Positions 26,053 through 34,425 of a stretch of 64,000 nucleotides of DNA are shown one piece after another. The first letter of the stretch is position 1; every line of letters starts with the position of its first letter. This stretch comes from M55B167 sp964406095 (GTDB lineage Bacteria; Verrucomicrobiota; Kiritimatiellia; RFP12; UBA1067), in NCBI GenBank assembly GCA_964406095.1, contig CAYOQJ010000120.1:11644-75643 (forward strand), in the 5' to 3' direction. The translations under genes were made by a program, and so were the position numbers. The notes beneath the pieces are model-generated. The model ran no database searches and was not told the DNA's origin. It saw nothing but the letters and a program-made list of their open reading frames with translations.

Positions 26053-27084
26053 ATGGATTATCAGACATTACGTGTGGCACTGGGTGTGAACCTCCTCGCA
26101 GGTTGCCTTCTGTTTCAGGGCTGTGGCCTCTTGAATAGACAATCATCAGATGCGAATATCGCATCGGATATCCCCGATGATGATCTTGGGCCTGTAACAG
26201 TTATCAGCGACGATTCAGCAGTTGTGCGGCCGACTGAAACCGTTACACCAGTTGAAACCGTAGCACCGGTTCCACGTTCTGCACCGGTTATTCCGCCTAA
26301 ACCGAGGACAACTCCCTACACCATCAAGAAAGGCGATACAATCTCGGGTGTTGCCTATCGCTATCGTCTGCGCTGGCAGGATGTCCTAGCAATCAATCCG
26401 GGGCTTGAACCGCGGCGACTGCGCATCGGACAGATCATCCAATTGCCAGGAGTGGTCGATCTGAGCAAAGCTCGTGCGGTTAAGTCCGCCGCTTCCTCTA
26501 AATCCTCAGCTAAAGTAAAACCGCCCAAGGTAACGGCTCCTAATGTCTCAACCCCTGACCTCAATGCTCCCGGTAAGACCTATATCGTCAAAAAAGGCGA
26601 TGTTCTTTCGATTATCGCTCAGAAAAACGGGATCAAAACTTCAGCTTTGATGGCAGCCAACAACCTTAAGTCCGATCGCATTATTGTCGGCCAGAAACTT
26701 AAAATTCCCGGTTCCTCTAAGAACGTAAGTTCCTCGGAATCAAAATCTGCCGCACCTAAACTTCCGCCTCCGCCTGTCAACACCGGCGAAACAACGAAAA
26801 AAGTCGTCGAAAGCGCTCCCGTTACCCTTGATTCCGCTGGCGAATCGCCAGACCAACAGCCAGCTAAAGAGCTCACCGAAAGCGTTCCGGAAACAGTTGT
26901 CGAAGAAGCGGCTGTAGAACCTGCACCGGAAAATCTGCAAACCTATACCGTGAAAGAGGGCGAGGATGTCTACGCTGTGGCAATCCGATGGGGAGTCTCT
27001 CCTAAAGAGATTACCTCTCTCAATAATCTTAGTTCTATTGAGCTTGAACCAGGTACAGTACTTAAAATTCCAAGTGTGAAATAA
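26053..27084 (+). CDS. Lipoprotein with three LysM domains
   Basis: 343 aa from ATG 26053 (GAAGGAGAT upstream); longer in-frame openings overlap murD and lack a signal. The N-terminus has a lipobox-like NLLAGC (Cys18; a second candidate FQGC at Cys24). Three LysM peptidoglycan-binding domains: about residues 90-140 (YTIKKGDTISGVAYRYRL), 177-223 (YIVKKGDVLSIIAQKNGI) and 296-343 (YTVKEGEDVYAVAIRWGV), joined by Pro/Ala/Ser-rich linkers. No catalytic domain. Placed between murD and ftsW, it probably tethers the outer membrane or division machinery to the wall. This is not a standard dcw member. Confidence 0.9.
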   Translation: MDYQTLRVALGVNLLAGCLLFQGCGLLNRQSSDANIASDIPDDDLGPVTVISDDSAVVRPTETVTPVETVAPVPRSAPVIPPKPRTTPYTIKKGDTISGVAYRYRLRWQDVLAINPGLEPRRLRIGQIIQLPGVVDLSKARAVKSAASSKSSAKVKPPKVTAPNVSTPDLNAPGKTYIVKKGDVLSIIAQKNGIKTSALMAANNLKSDRIIVGQKLKIPGSSKNVSSSESKSAAPKLPPPPVNTGETTKKVVESAPVTLDSAGESPDQQPAKELTESVPETVVEEAAVEPAPENLQTYTVKEGEDVYAVAIRWGVSPKEITSLNNLSSIELEPGTVLKIPSVK

Positions 27085-27117
27085 CAGTGCTGCCGTTTCC
27101 GGAGTGCGGGGGAAACC

Positions 27118-28347
27118 ATGCGCAAGGGGTTGATATCAGGATTGCTGATTTCCGTGTTTGCGCTTCTCGGACTCGGGGTAACTGTGCTCGCTTCCGCGAG
27201 CACAGCCCAGTCTGTACGGCTCCATAACGATCCTCATGTTCTGCTCCATAAACAACTGATCTGGATCGTGGTGGGTTTGGTCATGATGTTTCTGGCACGA
27301 AAGTTCGACTATCACCACTTTAAATTCGTTAATACCAGCTTCCGTGTCGGCAAATATCGCTTCATTAAATTCCCTGCCCTAACCACCTTTCTGTATCTGT
27401 TGACCATCTTCGCTCTGATTCTTGTCTTTGTTCCGCCGTTCGGTAAAAAGGTTAATGGAAGCTGGCGTTGGCTAAATCTGTACATTTGTAATGTCCAACC
27501 CAGTGAGTTTGCAAAAATAGTCATGATTGTCGCTATGTCAGTCTGGCTGGATAGACTCGGCACCAAGGCTGGAACCTTCAAACGAGGTACCCTTCTTTCA
27601 TTTGCGATCTTAGCACCGGTGGCCGGTTTGGTGATTATGGAAACCGATATCGGCGCCACTATCGTGATCAGTATGCTGACTGTCGTTCTGATGGTCGTGG
27701 CCGGTGTGAGTCTGCGTCACCTGCTGCCGCTGGCCACCGCAGGTATAGCCGCACTGGCCGGGTATATAATCGTTGCAGGCGGCAACCGTCTGCAACGCCT
27801 GCTGGCTTGGGCAACCTCCTTCTCATGGGTGCAGTCGCTTTTCAATGTGCAAAACTCTTCCGGTATTGAACAGGGCGAACACCTTAGAGCTTCACTGCAT
27901 GCTATTCAAAGCGGCGGGCTGTACGGTGTCGGTTATACCTACTCGCTTGAGAAGTTGCGCTACCTGCCTGAATCACATACAGATTTTGTCTTCCCCATTG
28001 GGGCCGAAGAGTTCGGTCTGAAGTTCTCTCTGGTTGTGGTGCTGCTCTTCGCCGTATTGCTCGTTTGCGGTATGGCAGTCAGCTTCAGTGCACCCGATAA
28101 ACTGGGACGCTATCTCGCTTTTGGATTAACATTTATGATCATCTTCCAGGCGATGTTTAACCTGTCGGTTGTTACCGGATTGGCTCCGACCAAGGGTATC
28201 GCTCTGCCCTTTTTCAGCTATGGCGGGACATCAATTTTGTCGGTGCTGATAGCCATCGGCATGCTGCTTAATGTCGCCAGCCACATCGAAGCACGGGATC
28301 AAGATGTGCATACCCGAAATGAAAGAAACGCACTCCATGAAATTTAA
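27118..28347 (+). CDS. ftsW: Septal lipid II glycosyltransferase FtsW
   Basis: 409 aa SEDS-family polymerase with about ten membrane segments. Family marks: HKQLIWIVVG, NGSWRWLNL followed by QPSEFAKI (here CNVQPSEFAKIVMI), ETDIGATIVISML, the catalytic-loop region GLYGVGYTYSLEKLRYLPESHTDFVFPIGAEEFG, and the C-terminal GLAPTKGIALPFFSYGGTS. It pairs with FtsI to polymerise septal peptidoglycan. FtsW rather than RodA is inferred from cluster position. It is followed 17 nt later by glyQS. Confidence 0.94.
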   Translation: MRKGLISGLLISVFALLGLGVTVLASASTAQSVRLHNDPHVLLHKQLIWIVVGLVMMFLARKFDYHHFKFVNTSFRVGKYRFIKFPALTTFLYLLTIFALILVFVPPFGKKVNGSWRWLNLYICNVQPSEFAKIVMIVAMSVWLDRLGTKAGTFKRGTLLSFAILAPVAGLVIMETDIGATIVISMLTVVLMVVAGVSLRHLLPLATAGIAALAGYIIVAGGNRLQRLLAWATSFSWVQSLFNVQNSSGIEQGEHLRASLHAIQSGGLYGVGYTYSLEKLRYLPESHTDFVFPIGAEEFGLKFSLVVVLLFAVLLVCGMAVSFSAPDKLGRYLAFGLTFMIIFQAMFNLSVVTGLAPTKGIALPFFSYGGTSILSVLIAIGMLLNVASHIEARDQDVHTRNERNALHEI

Positions 28348-28364
28348 AAGGAATTAAATGCTTT

Positions 28365-30134
28365 ATGATGAACGAATCCAGCCTTGATGTATTGACATCC
28401 CTCTGCAAAAGACGTGGCTTTATCTATCACAGCTCGGAAATCTACGGCGGAATACCCGGTTTTTGGGACTACGGGCCGCTGGGTTGCGAGATGAAACGGA
28501 ATATCAAAGAGGATTGGTGGAAAACAACCGTGCGCAACCGCGAGGATGTCGAAGGTCTCGATGCCACTATCATAATGCATCCCGCTGTCTGGAAGGCATC
28601 CGGTCACCTGGATACCTTCTCAGACCCTATGACCATGTGTAAATCATGTAAAAAATTGATGCGTGCCGATCAGATCTGGGATATTTTCGATGAGAATGAG
28701 GTCGGCGTCACCCTTCAACAGCTACTCGATCAAAGTTGCGGTGACCCAGGTAAAATCGTGGCATGGTGTAAGGGGAAGGCCAGAGGGCAGAGCCCCAATC
28801 TGCCCGCCGTCCAGAATGCCTCCGTTCTGACTGCAGCTTATCAACAACTCTGCAAGAACAACCTGACCAATATGGATGCGCGTAAGCTCTATTCACTCTT
28901 TGCCAATGCCGGCTCAGATATTACAATCACACCCTGCCCGCATTGCGGTGGTGAATTGACTGAACCACGCCCTTTCAATCTGATGTTTAAAACCGTCGTC
29001 GGCCCAGTCGATGACGGAAAAAACACCGCCTATCTGCGCCCTGAAACAGCCCAGGCTATCTTCGTTCAGTTCCAGAATGTGCTGGCAACCAGCCGACAGA
29101 GCGTGCCCTTCGGTATCGCCCAGATCGGCAAATCGTTCCGCAATGAGGTCACCCCGCGCAACTATACCTTCCGCTCGCGCGAGTTCGAGCAGATGGAACT
29201 TGAATACTTTATCCGCCCGGATGAGGCCGTCGAGATTATTTGCGGGAAAGTAACAAAATTGGCGGATAATCCCGACCTCTCCACCCCAAATGAATCCTGG
29301 GGCTGGGAGGTCTGGCATAAGTATTGGGTCGAACAACGTAAACAGTGGGTTGTTCAGTGCGGCCTGCCGACCGAATCCTTTGTCGAAAGTGTGCACGCTG
29401 CTGAAGAACTGGCGCATTACGCCCGCGCCTGCGTAGATCTGGAATACAGATTCCCCTTCGGCTTGCAGGAATTGGAGGGTATCGCCGCCCGTTCAGATTT
29501 TGACCTCTCTCAACACCAGAAACATAGCGGTAAAAATATGGAGGTCTTCGATGAAAATCTTAAACTCGCCGCCAGAAAAATGGATGACAAAGCACGCGCG
29601 GAATTTGCCGACAAGGTGGTCGAAAAGTGGCACGCACTCGGTAAAGAGGATTCACAGGCCCGTAATTTTGTCGCCCGACTGTTTGAAGGCCGCTATGTAC
29701 CACATGTCATCGAACCGTCCGCCGGTGTCGACCGTATGATGCTTGCGCTGCTTTGCAATGCCTACGAAGAGCAGAAGTTGGTCGATGAGAAGGGTAAAGA
29801 GGATTCACGGGTGGTTATGCACCTTGAACCACGCATTGCCCCGGTTAAGGTCGCTGTTTTTCCTCTGGTCAAGAATAAACCCGAACTCTATGGCAAGGCA
29901 CGTGAAATTTTCGAGCACCTGCGTCGACGTTATGCCGCCTTCTGGGATCATAGCGGCGCCATTGGACGCCGCTACCGCCGTCAGGATGAGATTGGCACCC
30001 CCTGGTGTGTGACCATCGATTTCCAAACCCTCGATGATGGAACCATGACCGTGCGCAATCGCGACTCAATGGAACAACTTCGTATGACACTCAGTGAATT
30101 GAAAAACATGATGGATGAAGCTCTGCTGGTTTGA
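28365..30134 (+). CDS. glyQS: Glycine--tRNA ligase, single-chain type
   Basis: 589 aa class II synthetase of the homodimeric (archaeal/eukaryal-like and many bacterial) type, not the alpha2-beta2 type. Marks: GFIYHSSEIYGGIPGFWDYG and GPLGCEMKRNIKEDWW at the N-terminus; a zinc-like CKSC...CPHCGG pair; motif 2 FRNEVTPRNYTFRSREFEQME; motif 3 near PHVIEPSAGVDRMMLALL; and a C-terminal anticodon-binding domain (IAPVKVAVFPLV). It charges tRNA-Gly. Being 17 nt after ftsW, it is likely read through from the division cluster. Confidence 0.96.
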   Translation: MMNESSLDVLTSLCKRRGFIYHSSEIYGGIPGFWDYGPLGCEMKRNIKEDWWKTTVRNREDVEGLDATIIMHPAVWKASGHLDTFSDPMTMCKSCKKLMRADQIWDIFDENEVGVTLQQLLDQSCGDPGKIVAWCKGKARGQSPNLPAVQNASVLTAAYQQLCKNNLTNMDARKLYSLFANAGSDITITPCPHCGGELTEPRPFNLMFKTVVGPVDDGKNTAYLRPETAQAIFVQFQNVLATSRQSVPFGIAQIGKSFRNEVTPRNYTFRSREFEQMELEYFIRPDEAVEIICGKVTKLADNPDLSTPNESWGWEVWHKYWVEQRKQWVVQCGLPTESFVESVHAAEELAHYARACVDLEYRFPFGLQELEGIAARSDFDLSQHQKHSGKNMEVFDENLKLAARKMDDKARAEFADKVVEKWHALGKEDSQARNFVARLFEGRYVPHVIEPSAGVDRMMLALLCNAYEEQKLVDEKGKEDSRVVMHLEPRIAPVKVAVFPLVKNKPELYGKAREIFEHLRRRYAAFWDHSGAIGRRYRRQDEIGTPWCVTIDFQTLDDGTMTVRNRDSMEQLRMTLSELKNMMDEALLV

Positions 30135-30142
30135 GGCTCATA

Positions 30143-30814
30143 ATGAATATTGAAGACTATGCCGTACCTGATTATGAACGCGTCAATCGGCGCGGTATGC
30201 CCGAGGTGATCTTCGGCGCAGGTAAAAGCGCCGAGCAGATCGTCGGTATCATGCGTGCACTTAATCAGGCCGGACAGAATGCCATGGCAACCCGAGTCTC
30301 TGAAAAACAGAGTGCCGCCATCTTGAAAATTCAGCCCGACGCTGTCTCCCATCCGCTCGCCCGAATTGTGACTTGCGATGTTAACCCACTACCCGAAAAA
30401 CACGGTTCTATCGCGGTGATCTGTGCTGGCACCTCCGATATCAGCGTAGCCGAAGAGGCTGCCGTTACCGCCGAACGACTTGGTATTAATGTCAGCAGAG
30501 TCTATGATGTGGGTGTTGCCGGATTGCACCGGTTGCTCGAGCGCCTCAATCGCTTCCGCTCAGCCGATGTGCTGATTGTCGTTGCAGGTATGGAGGGGGC
30601 TTTGCCCTCAGTAGTGGGCGGATTAACCGATAAACCGCTTATCGCCGTTCCCACTAGTATCGGCTACGGCGCATCTTTCGGAGGATTGGCTGCTCTCCTG
30701 GGTATGCTCAACTCCTGCTCCGCCGGTGTCACCGTCGTGAATATCGATAATGGCTTCGGTGCCGCTGTAGCTGCATCGTTGATTGAACACCGGATTGTAA
30801 GTGTGCAGAAATGA
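30143..30814 (+). CDS. larB: LarB-type AIR-carboxylase-like protein
   Basis: 223 aa from ATG 30143 (GAGG 6 nt upstream). The N-terminal 100 residues contain the LarB hallmark RRGMPEVIFGAGKSAEQIVGIM; the C-terminal half is PurE-like (VICAGTSDISVAEEAAVTAERLG, VAGMEGALPSVVGGL, VPTSIGYGASFGG). LarB carboxylates and hydrolyses nicotinate adenine dinucleotide in nickel-pincer cofactor synthesis for lactate racemase-type enzymes. It is distinct from the true purE at 54202-54705. No larC, larE or larA lies in the window, so the partner genes must be elsewhere or its role differs. It is the last gene of the division-cluster run. Confidence 0.9.
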   Translation: MNIEDYAVPDYERVNRRGMPEVIFGAGKSAEQIVGIMRALNQAGQNAMATRVSEKQSAAILKIQPDAVSHPLARIVTCDVNPLPEKHGSIAVICAGTSDISVAEEAAVTAERLGINVSRVYDVGVAGLHRLLERLNRFRSADVLIVVAGMEGALPSVVGGLTDKPLIAVPTSIGYGASFGGLAALLGMLNSCSAGVTVVNIDNGFGAAVAASLIEHRIVSVQK

Positions 30815-30903
30815 CTCATTTTATGCGCCGATGTCAATATGACATATGCGACATAATGTTACTATATTAACTTTTGTCTTGTTGCTCTATGCCCGTCAAT
30901 TAG

Positions 30904-30933
30904 TTGAAAATTAAGATATTACCTCCTTATACG
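30904..30933 (+). promoter_or_regulatory. Candidate promoter of hsp20
   Basis: TTGAAA (30904-30909), 18 nt, TATACG (30928-30933), about 80 nt before the gene. No CIRCE element was seen. The rest of the 30815-31015 gap is AT-rich; it also holds a small inverted repeat ATGTCA/TGACAT (30831-30845). Confidence 0.3.
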
Positions 30934-31015
30934 ATAAGTTTAGCATAAATGGCATTTGCTATGCTTTACACTCAAGCGGATGTTTAAAAAGCGTTTAAGG
31001 AATGGAGGTGTTAAT

Positions 31016-31525
31016 ATGGCTATCAATAATATATTGACAAAATTACGCGGACGCGATGAAGTTCCTGTGCGCAGAGCGGACTGGGAACCGTTACGTGGCT
31101 TTCAAAGTGAGATAAACAGGCTGTTTGATGACTTCTTCGGCGACTTCGCTTTGGCTCCACGTTGGAACATGACAACCCCGCAAACAGCGATATTCACTCC
31201 CGGCATTGAGCTCTCCGAGACCGATGACGATGTTGTCTTGACGGCAGAGCTTCCAGGTATGGACAAAAATGATGTCAATGTGGAGATGGATGAGGACTTG
31301 TTGGTGATCAGCGGTGAAAAGAAAGAGGAACATGAGGAAAACAAACGTAACTGGCACATCAGAGAGCAGAGTTTCGGCAGTTTTCGACGTGAAATTCCTC
31401 TGCCGGCAGCTGTGCAAGCAGGTAAAGCCGCCGCCTCTTTTAAAAAAGGTGTCCTGAAGGTGACAATTCCGAAAAAAGAAGAGGCTAAAAAACAACGCAA
31501 AATTATCGATATAGCAACAGAATAA
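31016..31525 (+). CDS. Small heat-shock protein (Hsp20/alpha-crystallin)
   Basis: 169 aa from ATG 31016 with a strong GGAGGTG site 5 nt upstream. An N-terminal variable region (EINRLFDDFFGDF) is followed by an alpha-crystallin domain (about 60-150): ELSETDDDVVLTAELPGMDKNDV, DEDLLVISGEKKEE, SFGSFRREIPLP and the closing KKGVLKVTIPK. It is an ATP-independent chaperone that holds unfolding proteins in large oligomers. It has its own terminator and stands apart from both neighbouring operons. Confidence 0.96.
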   Translation: MAINNILTKLRGRDEVPVRRADWEPLRGFQSEINRLFDDFFGDFALAPRWNMTTPQTAIFTPGIELSETDDDVVLTAELPGMDKNDVNVEMDEDLLVISGEKKEEHEENKRNWHIREQSFGSFRREIPLPAAVQAGKAAASFKKGVLKVTIPKKEEAKKQRKIIDIATE

Positions 31526-31540
31526 ACCGAAAAGAGAAAA

Positions 31541-31573
31541 GAGAGCGGCGGAATACCGCCGCTCTCTTTTTTT
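31541..31573 (+). terminator. Intrinsic terminator of hsp20
   Basis: An 11-bp perfect GC-rich stem, GAGAGCGGCGG (31541-31551) and CCGCCGCTCTC (31556-31566), closes a 4-nt AATA loop and is followed by a T-run, 15 nt after the hsp20 stop. Confidence 0.93.
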
Positions 31574-31655
31574 AATAAAATTAGAATTAGGGACAGGCAC
31601 TAAAAAAAAATAGGTTGAGAGCTGAAATTGTGGCAGGTATTTGAATAGCTGTTGA

Positions 31656-31712
31656 GCAATTGCAGATATTGCAAATGCAAGAATGCAAGTATATTTGCAA
31701 TTGCAATTGCAT
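31656..31712. repeat. TGCAAT repeat cluster with 16-bp palindrome
   Basis: The 408-nt gene-free space between hsp20 and trx holds a cluster of TGCAA/TTGCA hexamers: 31657-31664, 31669-31680, 31683-31689, and the perfect palindrome TGCAATTGCAATTGCA at 31696-31711. It lies about 85-130 bp before the candidate sigma-54 promoter at 31789, the usual distance for an activator binding site. The same gap also carries TTAGGGACAGGCACTA at 31587-31602. Confidence 0.55.
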
Positions 31713-31788
31713 TTTTGTGTTGTAACGAAGTCATTTTTTTAAAGCGTAACAATATAGAAATCAACAATATACGTTATATATTATCAAA

Positions 31789-31804
31789 TGGCACGTAATA
31801 TGAT
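31789..31804 (+). promoter_or_regulatory. Candidate sigma-54 promoter of the efflux operon
   Basis: TGGCACGTAATATGAT has a perfect -24 element (TGGCACG) and correct spacing, but the -12 reads GA where GC is expected. It lies about 145 nt before the trx start, upstream of an operon that faces a sigma-54 activator gene. Suggestive only. Confidence 0.35.
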
Positions 31805-31933
31805 TATAGAGTTGGCATTACTTTCAGGTACGGGTAGAAACCGGTAAAAGAGTTTTAAAAACTTGTGCGCAGCGATAGGATAAAAGCGGTGCGTGATCGA
31901 AGAAAGAACGAGAAGAAAGAAAGGTGGATAAAG

Positions 31934-32257
31934 GTGAGTGATGCAGTCAAACAGATAAGCGGGGCTGAATTCGAAGGTGTGACAGGCAGTGGTGTAGTGC
32001 TAGTTGATTTCTGGGCACCCTGGTGTCGTCCGTGCCTTATGCAGATTCCGATCCTAGAGCAGGTGGCGGCGCAGGTGGGGGGTCGCGCAACGATCGGCAA
32101 GGTCAATGTTGAGGAAGAGCCAATGCTGGCGTCGCGCTACGGGATACAGAGCATTCCGAATTTGATAATTTTCAAGGACGGAGTGCCTCAGCGGCAGTAT
32201 GTCGGAGTGCAGCGTGCCGAGCAGTTGATATCCGGCATTGAGGGTCTTTTAGGTTAA
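31934..32257 (+). CDS. Thioredoxin
   Basis: 107 aa, standard size, from GTG 31934 with AAGGTGG 7-8 nt upstream; a longer frame from 31865 adds a basic tail with no homology. One thioredoxin fold: VLVDFWAPWCRPCLMQIPIL with active site WCRPC (Arg in place of the usual Gly), KVNVEEEPMLASRYGIQSIPN (cis-Pro after Ile) and LIIFKDGVP. It reduces disulfides in the cytoplasm. First gene of a run with DUF302, TolC, RND and ferredoxin genes, so it may serve that system rather than general reduction. Confidence 0.93.
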   Translation: MSDAVKQISGAEFEGVTGSGVVLVDFWAPWCRPCLMQIPILEQVAAQVGGRATIGKVNVEEEPMLASRYGIQSIPNLIIFKDGVPQRQYVGVQRAEQLISGIEGLLG

Positions 32258-32316
32258 GAAAGCAAGGGGTATTCATGTGGTAGCAACTGTACATCACATT
32301 TGAGGGGTAAAGCGGT

Positions 32317-32880
32317 ATGAAGAAAATAGTTTTAACAGTTATGTCTCTGACGGAAAAGCGGAGACATGAAAATCTGTCTGGCGGATTTTTATATTTCTCT
32401 GCGTTGGTGCTACCGGTTTTTATAATAAGTCTGGTGTCTGGATGCGGCACATTATCGCTACAGTCGGAGCAGACAATTTACGAAAGTCGTTATAGTGATG
32501 TAGATCTCACCTGTACTGCATTAAAAGAGGCTATTGAGGGTCACGGATTGGTGTGTCAAAAAATAAAAAATGTCAATAGTTCGATGAAGAAACACGGGAT
32601 ACAGCATGATCGGCAGGTCAGAATAGTTGAGTTCTGCCAGGCTGAGTATGCACATAAAATGCTACAGGAAGATCCTGAGCTATGCACGCTCATGCCCTGT
32701 ACATTCGGGGTATTTGAAGATCGGAGCGGCAGAGTGCTGATCAGTGTACGCAATCAGAGAGGTATGAATAATTATTTTAATCGGGGGTTAAAGCGAGCGG
32801 TTGGCGAGACTATAACGAAGCATCAGCAGATCATACTCAAAGAGGTGTGCTGTAAGCCTGTTGGTGCATCCGCAGGGTGA
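32317..32880 (+). CDS. DUF302-domain lipoprotein
   Basis: 187 aa. The N-terminus has an extended basic stretch, a hydrophobic segment and a lipobox SLVSGC (Cys43). The mature part matches DUF302: a split beta-strand region SDVDLTCTALKEAIEGHGLVC, then VRIVEFCQAEYAHKMLQEDPELCTLMPCTFGVFEDRSG, including the conserved EFC and LMPC cysteines typical of this family. DUF302 proteins are of unknown function but recur beside sulfur and redox genes. GAGGGG precedes the ATG. Envelope location and its neighbours suggest a role with the efflux proteins. Confidence 0.85.
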   Translation: MKKIVLTVMSLTEKRRHENLSGGFLYFSALVLPVFIISLVSGCGTLSLQSEQTIYESRYSDVDLTCTALKEAIEGHGLVCQKIKNVNSSMKKHGIQHDRQVRIVEFCQAEYAHKMLQEDPELCTLMPCTFGVFEDRSGRVLISVRNQRGMNNYFNRGLKRAVGETITKHQQIILKEVCCKPVGASAG

Positions 32881-32948
32881 ATGTGCAACAGATTATCTTT
32901 GGCAGGTTTGCGGGTACTGATGAAACAGATTATAGGAGGAGTTAAAGG

Positions 32949-34379
32949 ATGAGTGGAGCGCGACACTATATCAATCTTGGTTTTTGTGCCGTTTTGGCAC
33001 TTTTCATATCTGGATGTGTGCTGATTTCCGCGACAGACCCGTATGGTGATACAAGAGGGGTGGTTGTTTTGGGAGAAAACACTCTGGCGGGTCAGGGCGG
33101 CAGTGCGTTTAAAAGTGGTTTGGATGATGAGTTGCGGTTGGAGCGTGCGATAGAGATAGCACTTACCAACAATCCCGCTATTGCCTCCCGTAAATATGCA
33201 TCCGACGCATCGAAAGCACTCTATGAAAAGGCCTGGGGAGCATTGCTACCCAAGGTGGATGCACGCGCTAATCTGACTCAATATCGGGAAAACCGGATTC
33301 TCAATCCGCGGCGTCCCGGCACGGTGGACACGATTATTTTCGCAGACCGCCAGCTCAGCGGCGACCTTGTTATGAGCATGCCGCTTTTTGCGGGTGGGCG
33401 TTATATCAACCAGGTGCGGGCCGCTAAGCTTCTTCACGCTGCCAGTCTGCGGCAGCTTGCCCACACGCGAGATGAGCTGGTTTTCAATGTTTCCAGTATC
33501 TACTACAGCATTTTGGCGCAGGAGCGGGTTATCAGTTCACTTGAATTTTCTCAGAGTGTTCTGACCGCGCATCTTAGGAAGGTGCGCGAAATGATTCGTG
33601 CCAGCAAAGCCGCCAGGGTTGATGAGTTGCGTACCGAGGTGCGTCTGGCTGATCTGCAGCAGAAGCAAGTGGCGGAGGACAACATTCTTTCCATTCAGAA
33701 ACGCGCACTTGTTAATCTGCTTGGGATTGATGGCGGATTTGAAACCGCTCCTGAGATAGAGGGTGAGTTCGGTTCGCAGTTCACGGCTGAGATCGATGAA
33801 AATGAGGCTGTCGTCCAGGCATTGGTCAATCGTGATGATTATCGTGCAGCTCGGCTGGAACTCGAAGCCCAGGCTCGGCGGGTTGATATAGCGCGTGCCG
33901 GGCATCTGCCGAGCGTAATGTTGGAGGCTACCGCGGGCAGTCGATGGGATGCGCATGACACATCGCGCGACCAGGATGTGGCCAGTGTGGGTGTAGGTGT
34001 TTCACTGCCGATATTTGAGGGGGGGATGATATCGGCAGAAATCCGCCGCGAACGCGCCAATCTATCGGCAATGCGTGAGAAGTTGCGTGAGAAGGAGTTA
34101 CGCATCCGGTTGGAGGTAGAGACTTCAGTCCTGAACATCACCTCATCACTTGAGCGTGTTAAGGCCACCGAAAAGAGCATTGAGCAAGCTACGGAAAGTC
34201 TACGGGTAGAGCAGGAGAAATACCGATATTCCAAGGGATCGATCACCGATGTCCTGGATGCGCAGTACGATTTACTAAATGTTCAGGTGAGTCACTGTCG
34301 CGCATTGGCGGATCATAGTACGGCGATTGTGCAGTACAATCTGGCGGTAGGCGAAGATTTGATCAATGGAAAAAAATAA
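32949..34379 (+). CDS. TolC-family outer membrane efflux lipoprotein
   Basis: 476 aa with lipobox LFISGC (Cys23), so an OprM/NodT-type lipidated member. Two outer membrane efflux repeats of long helices: LERAIEIALTNNPAIASRKY near residue 60, DVVSIYYSIL-type segment (VSSIYYSILAQERVISSLEFSQ), and second-half VQALVNRDDYRAARLELEAQ, GVGVSLPIFEGGMISAEI and YSKGSITDVLDAQYDLLN. It forms the outer membrane and periplasmic tunnel for the RND pump encoded two genes on. GGAGGAG precedes the ATG. Confidence 0.93.
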   Translation: MSGARHYINLGFCAVLALFISGCVLISATDPYGDTRGVVVLGENTLAGQGGSAFKSGLDDELRLERAIEIALTNNPAIASRKYASDASKALYEKAWGALLPKVDARANLTQYRENRILNPRRPGTVDTIIFADRQLSGDLVMSMPLFAGGRYINQVRAAKLLHAASLRQLAHTRDELVFNVSSIYYSILAQERVISSLEFSQSVLTAHLRKVREMIRASKAARVDELRTEVRLADLQQKQVAEDNILSIQKRALVNLLGIDGGFETAPEIEGEFGSQFTAEIDENEAVVQALVNRDDYRAARLELEAQARRVDIARAGHLPSVMLEATAGSRWDAHDTSRDQDVASVGVGVSLPIFEGGMISAEIRRERANLSAMREKLREKELRIRLEVETSVLNITSSLERVKATEKSIEQATESLRVEQEKYRYSKGSITDVLDAQYDLLNVQVSHCRALADHSTAIVQYNLAVGEDLINGKK

Positions 34380-34425
34380 TGTAGTCACTGTGTCATAAGT
34401 AAAGGTAATTTTCAGGAGAAATAAT

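Noticed and set aside
30143..30814. Second purE
   Set aside because: The N-terminal RRGMPEVIFGAGK segment and length identify LarB; the true PurE is at 54202-54705.
30815..31015. CIRCE or other known heat-shock operator before hsp20
   Set aside because: No TTAGCACTC-N9-GAGTGCTAA or similar dyad is present.
32903..32918. Sigma-54 promoter TTTGGCAGGTTTGCGG before the TolC gene
   Set aside because: Only 7 nt separate GG and GC; sigma-54 promoters need 10.
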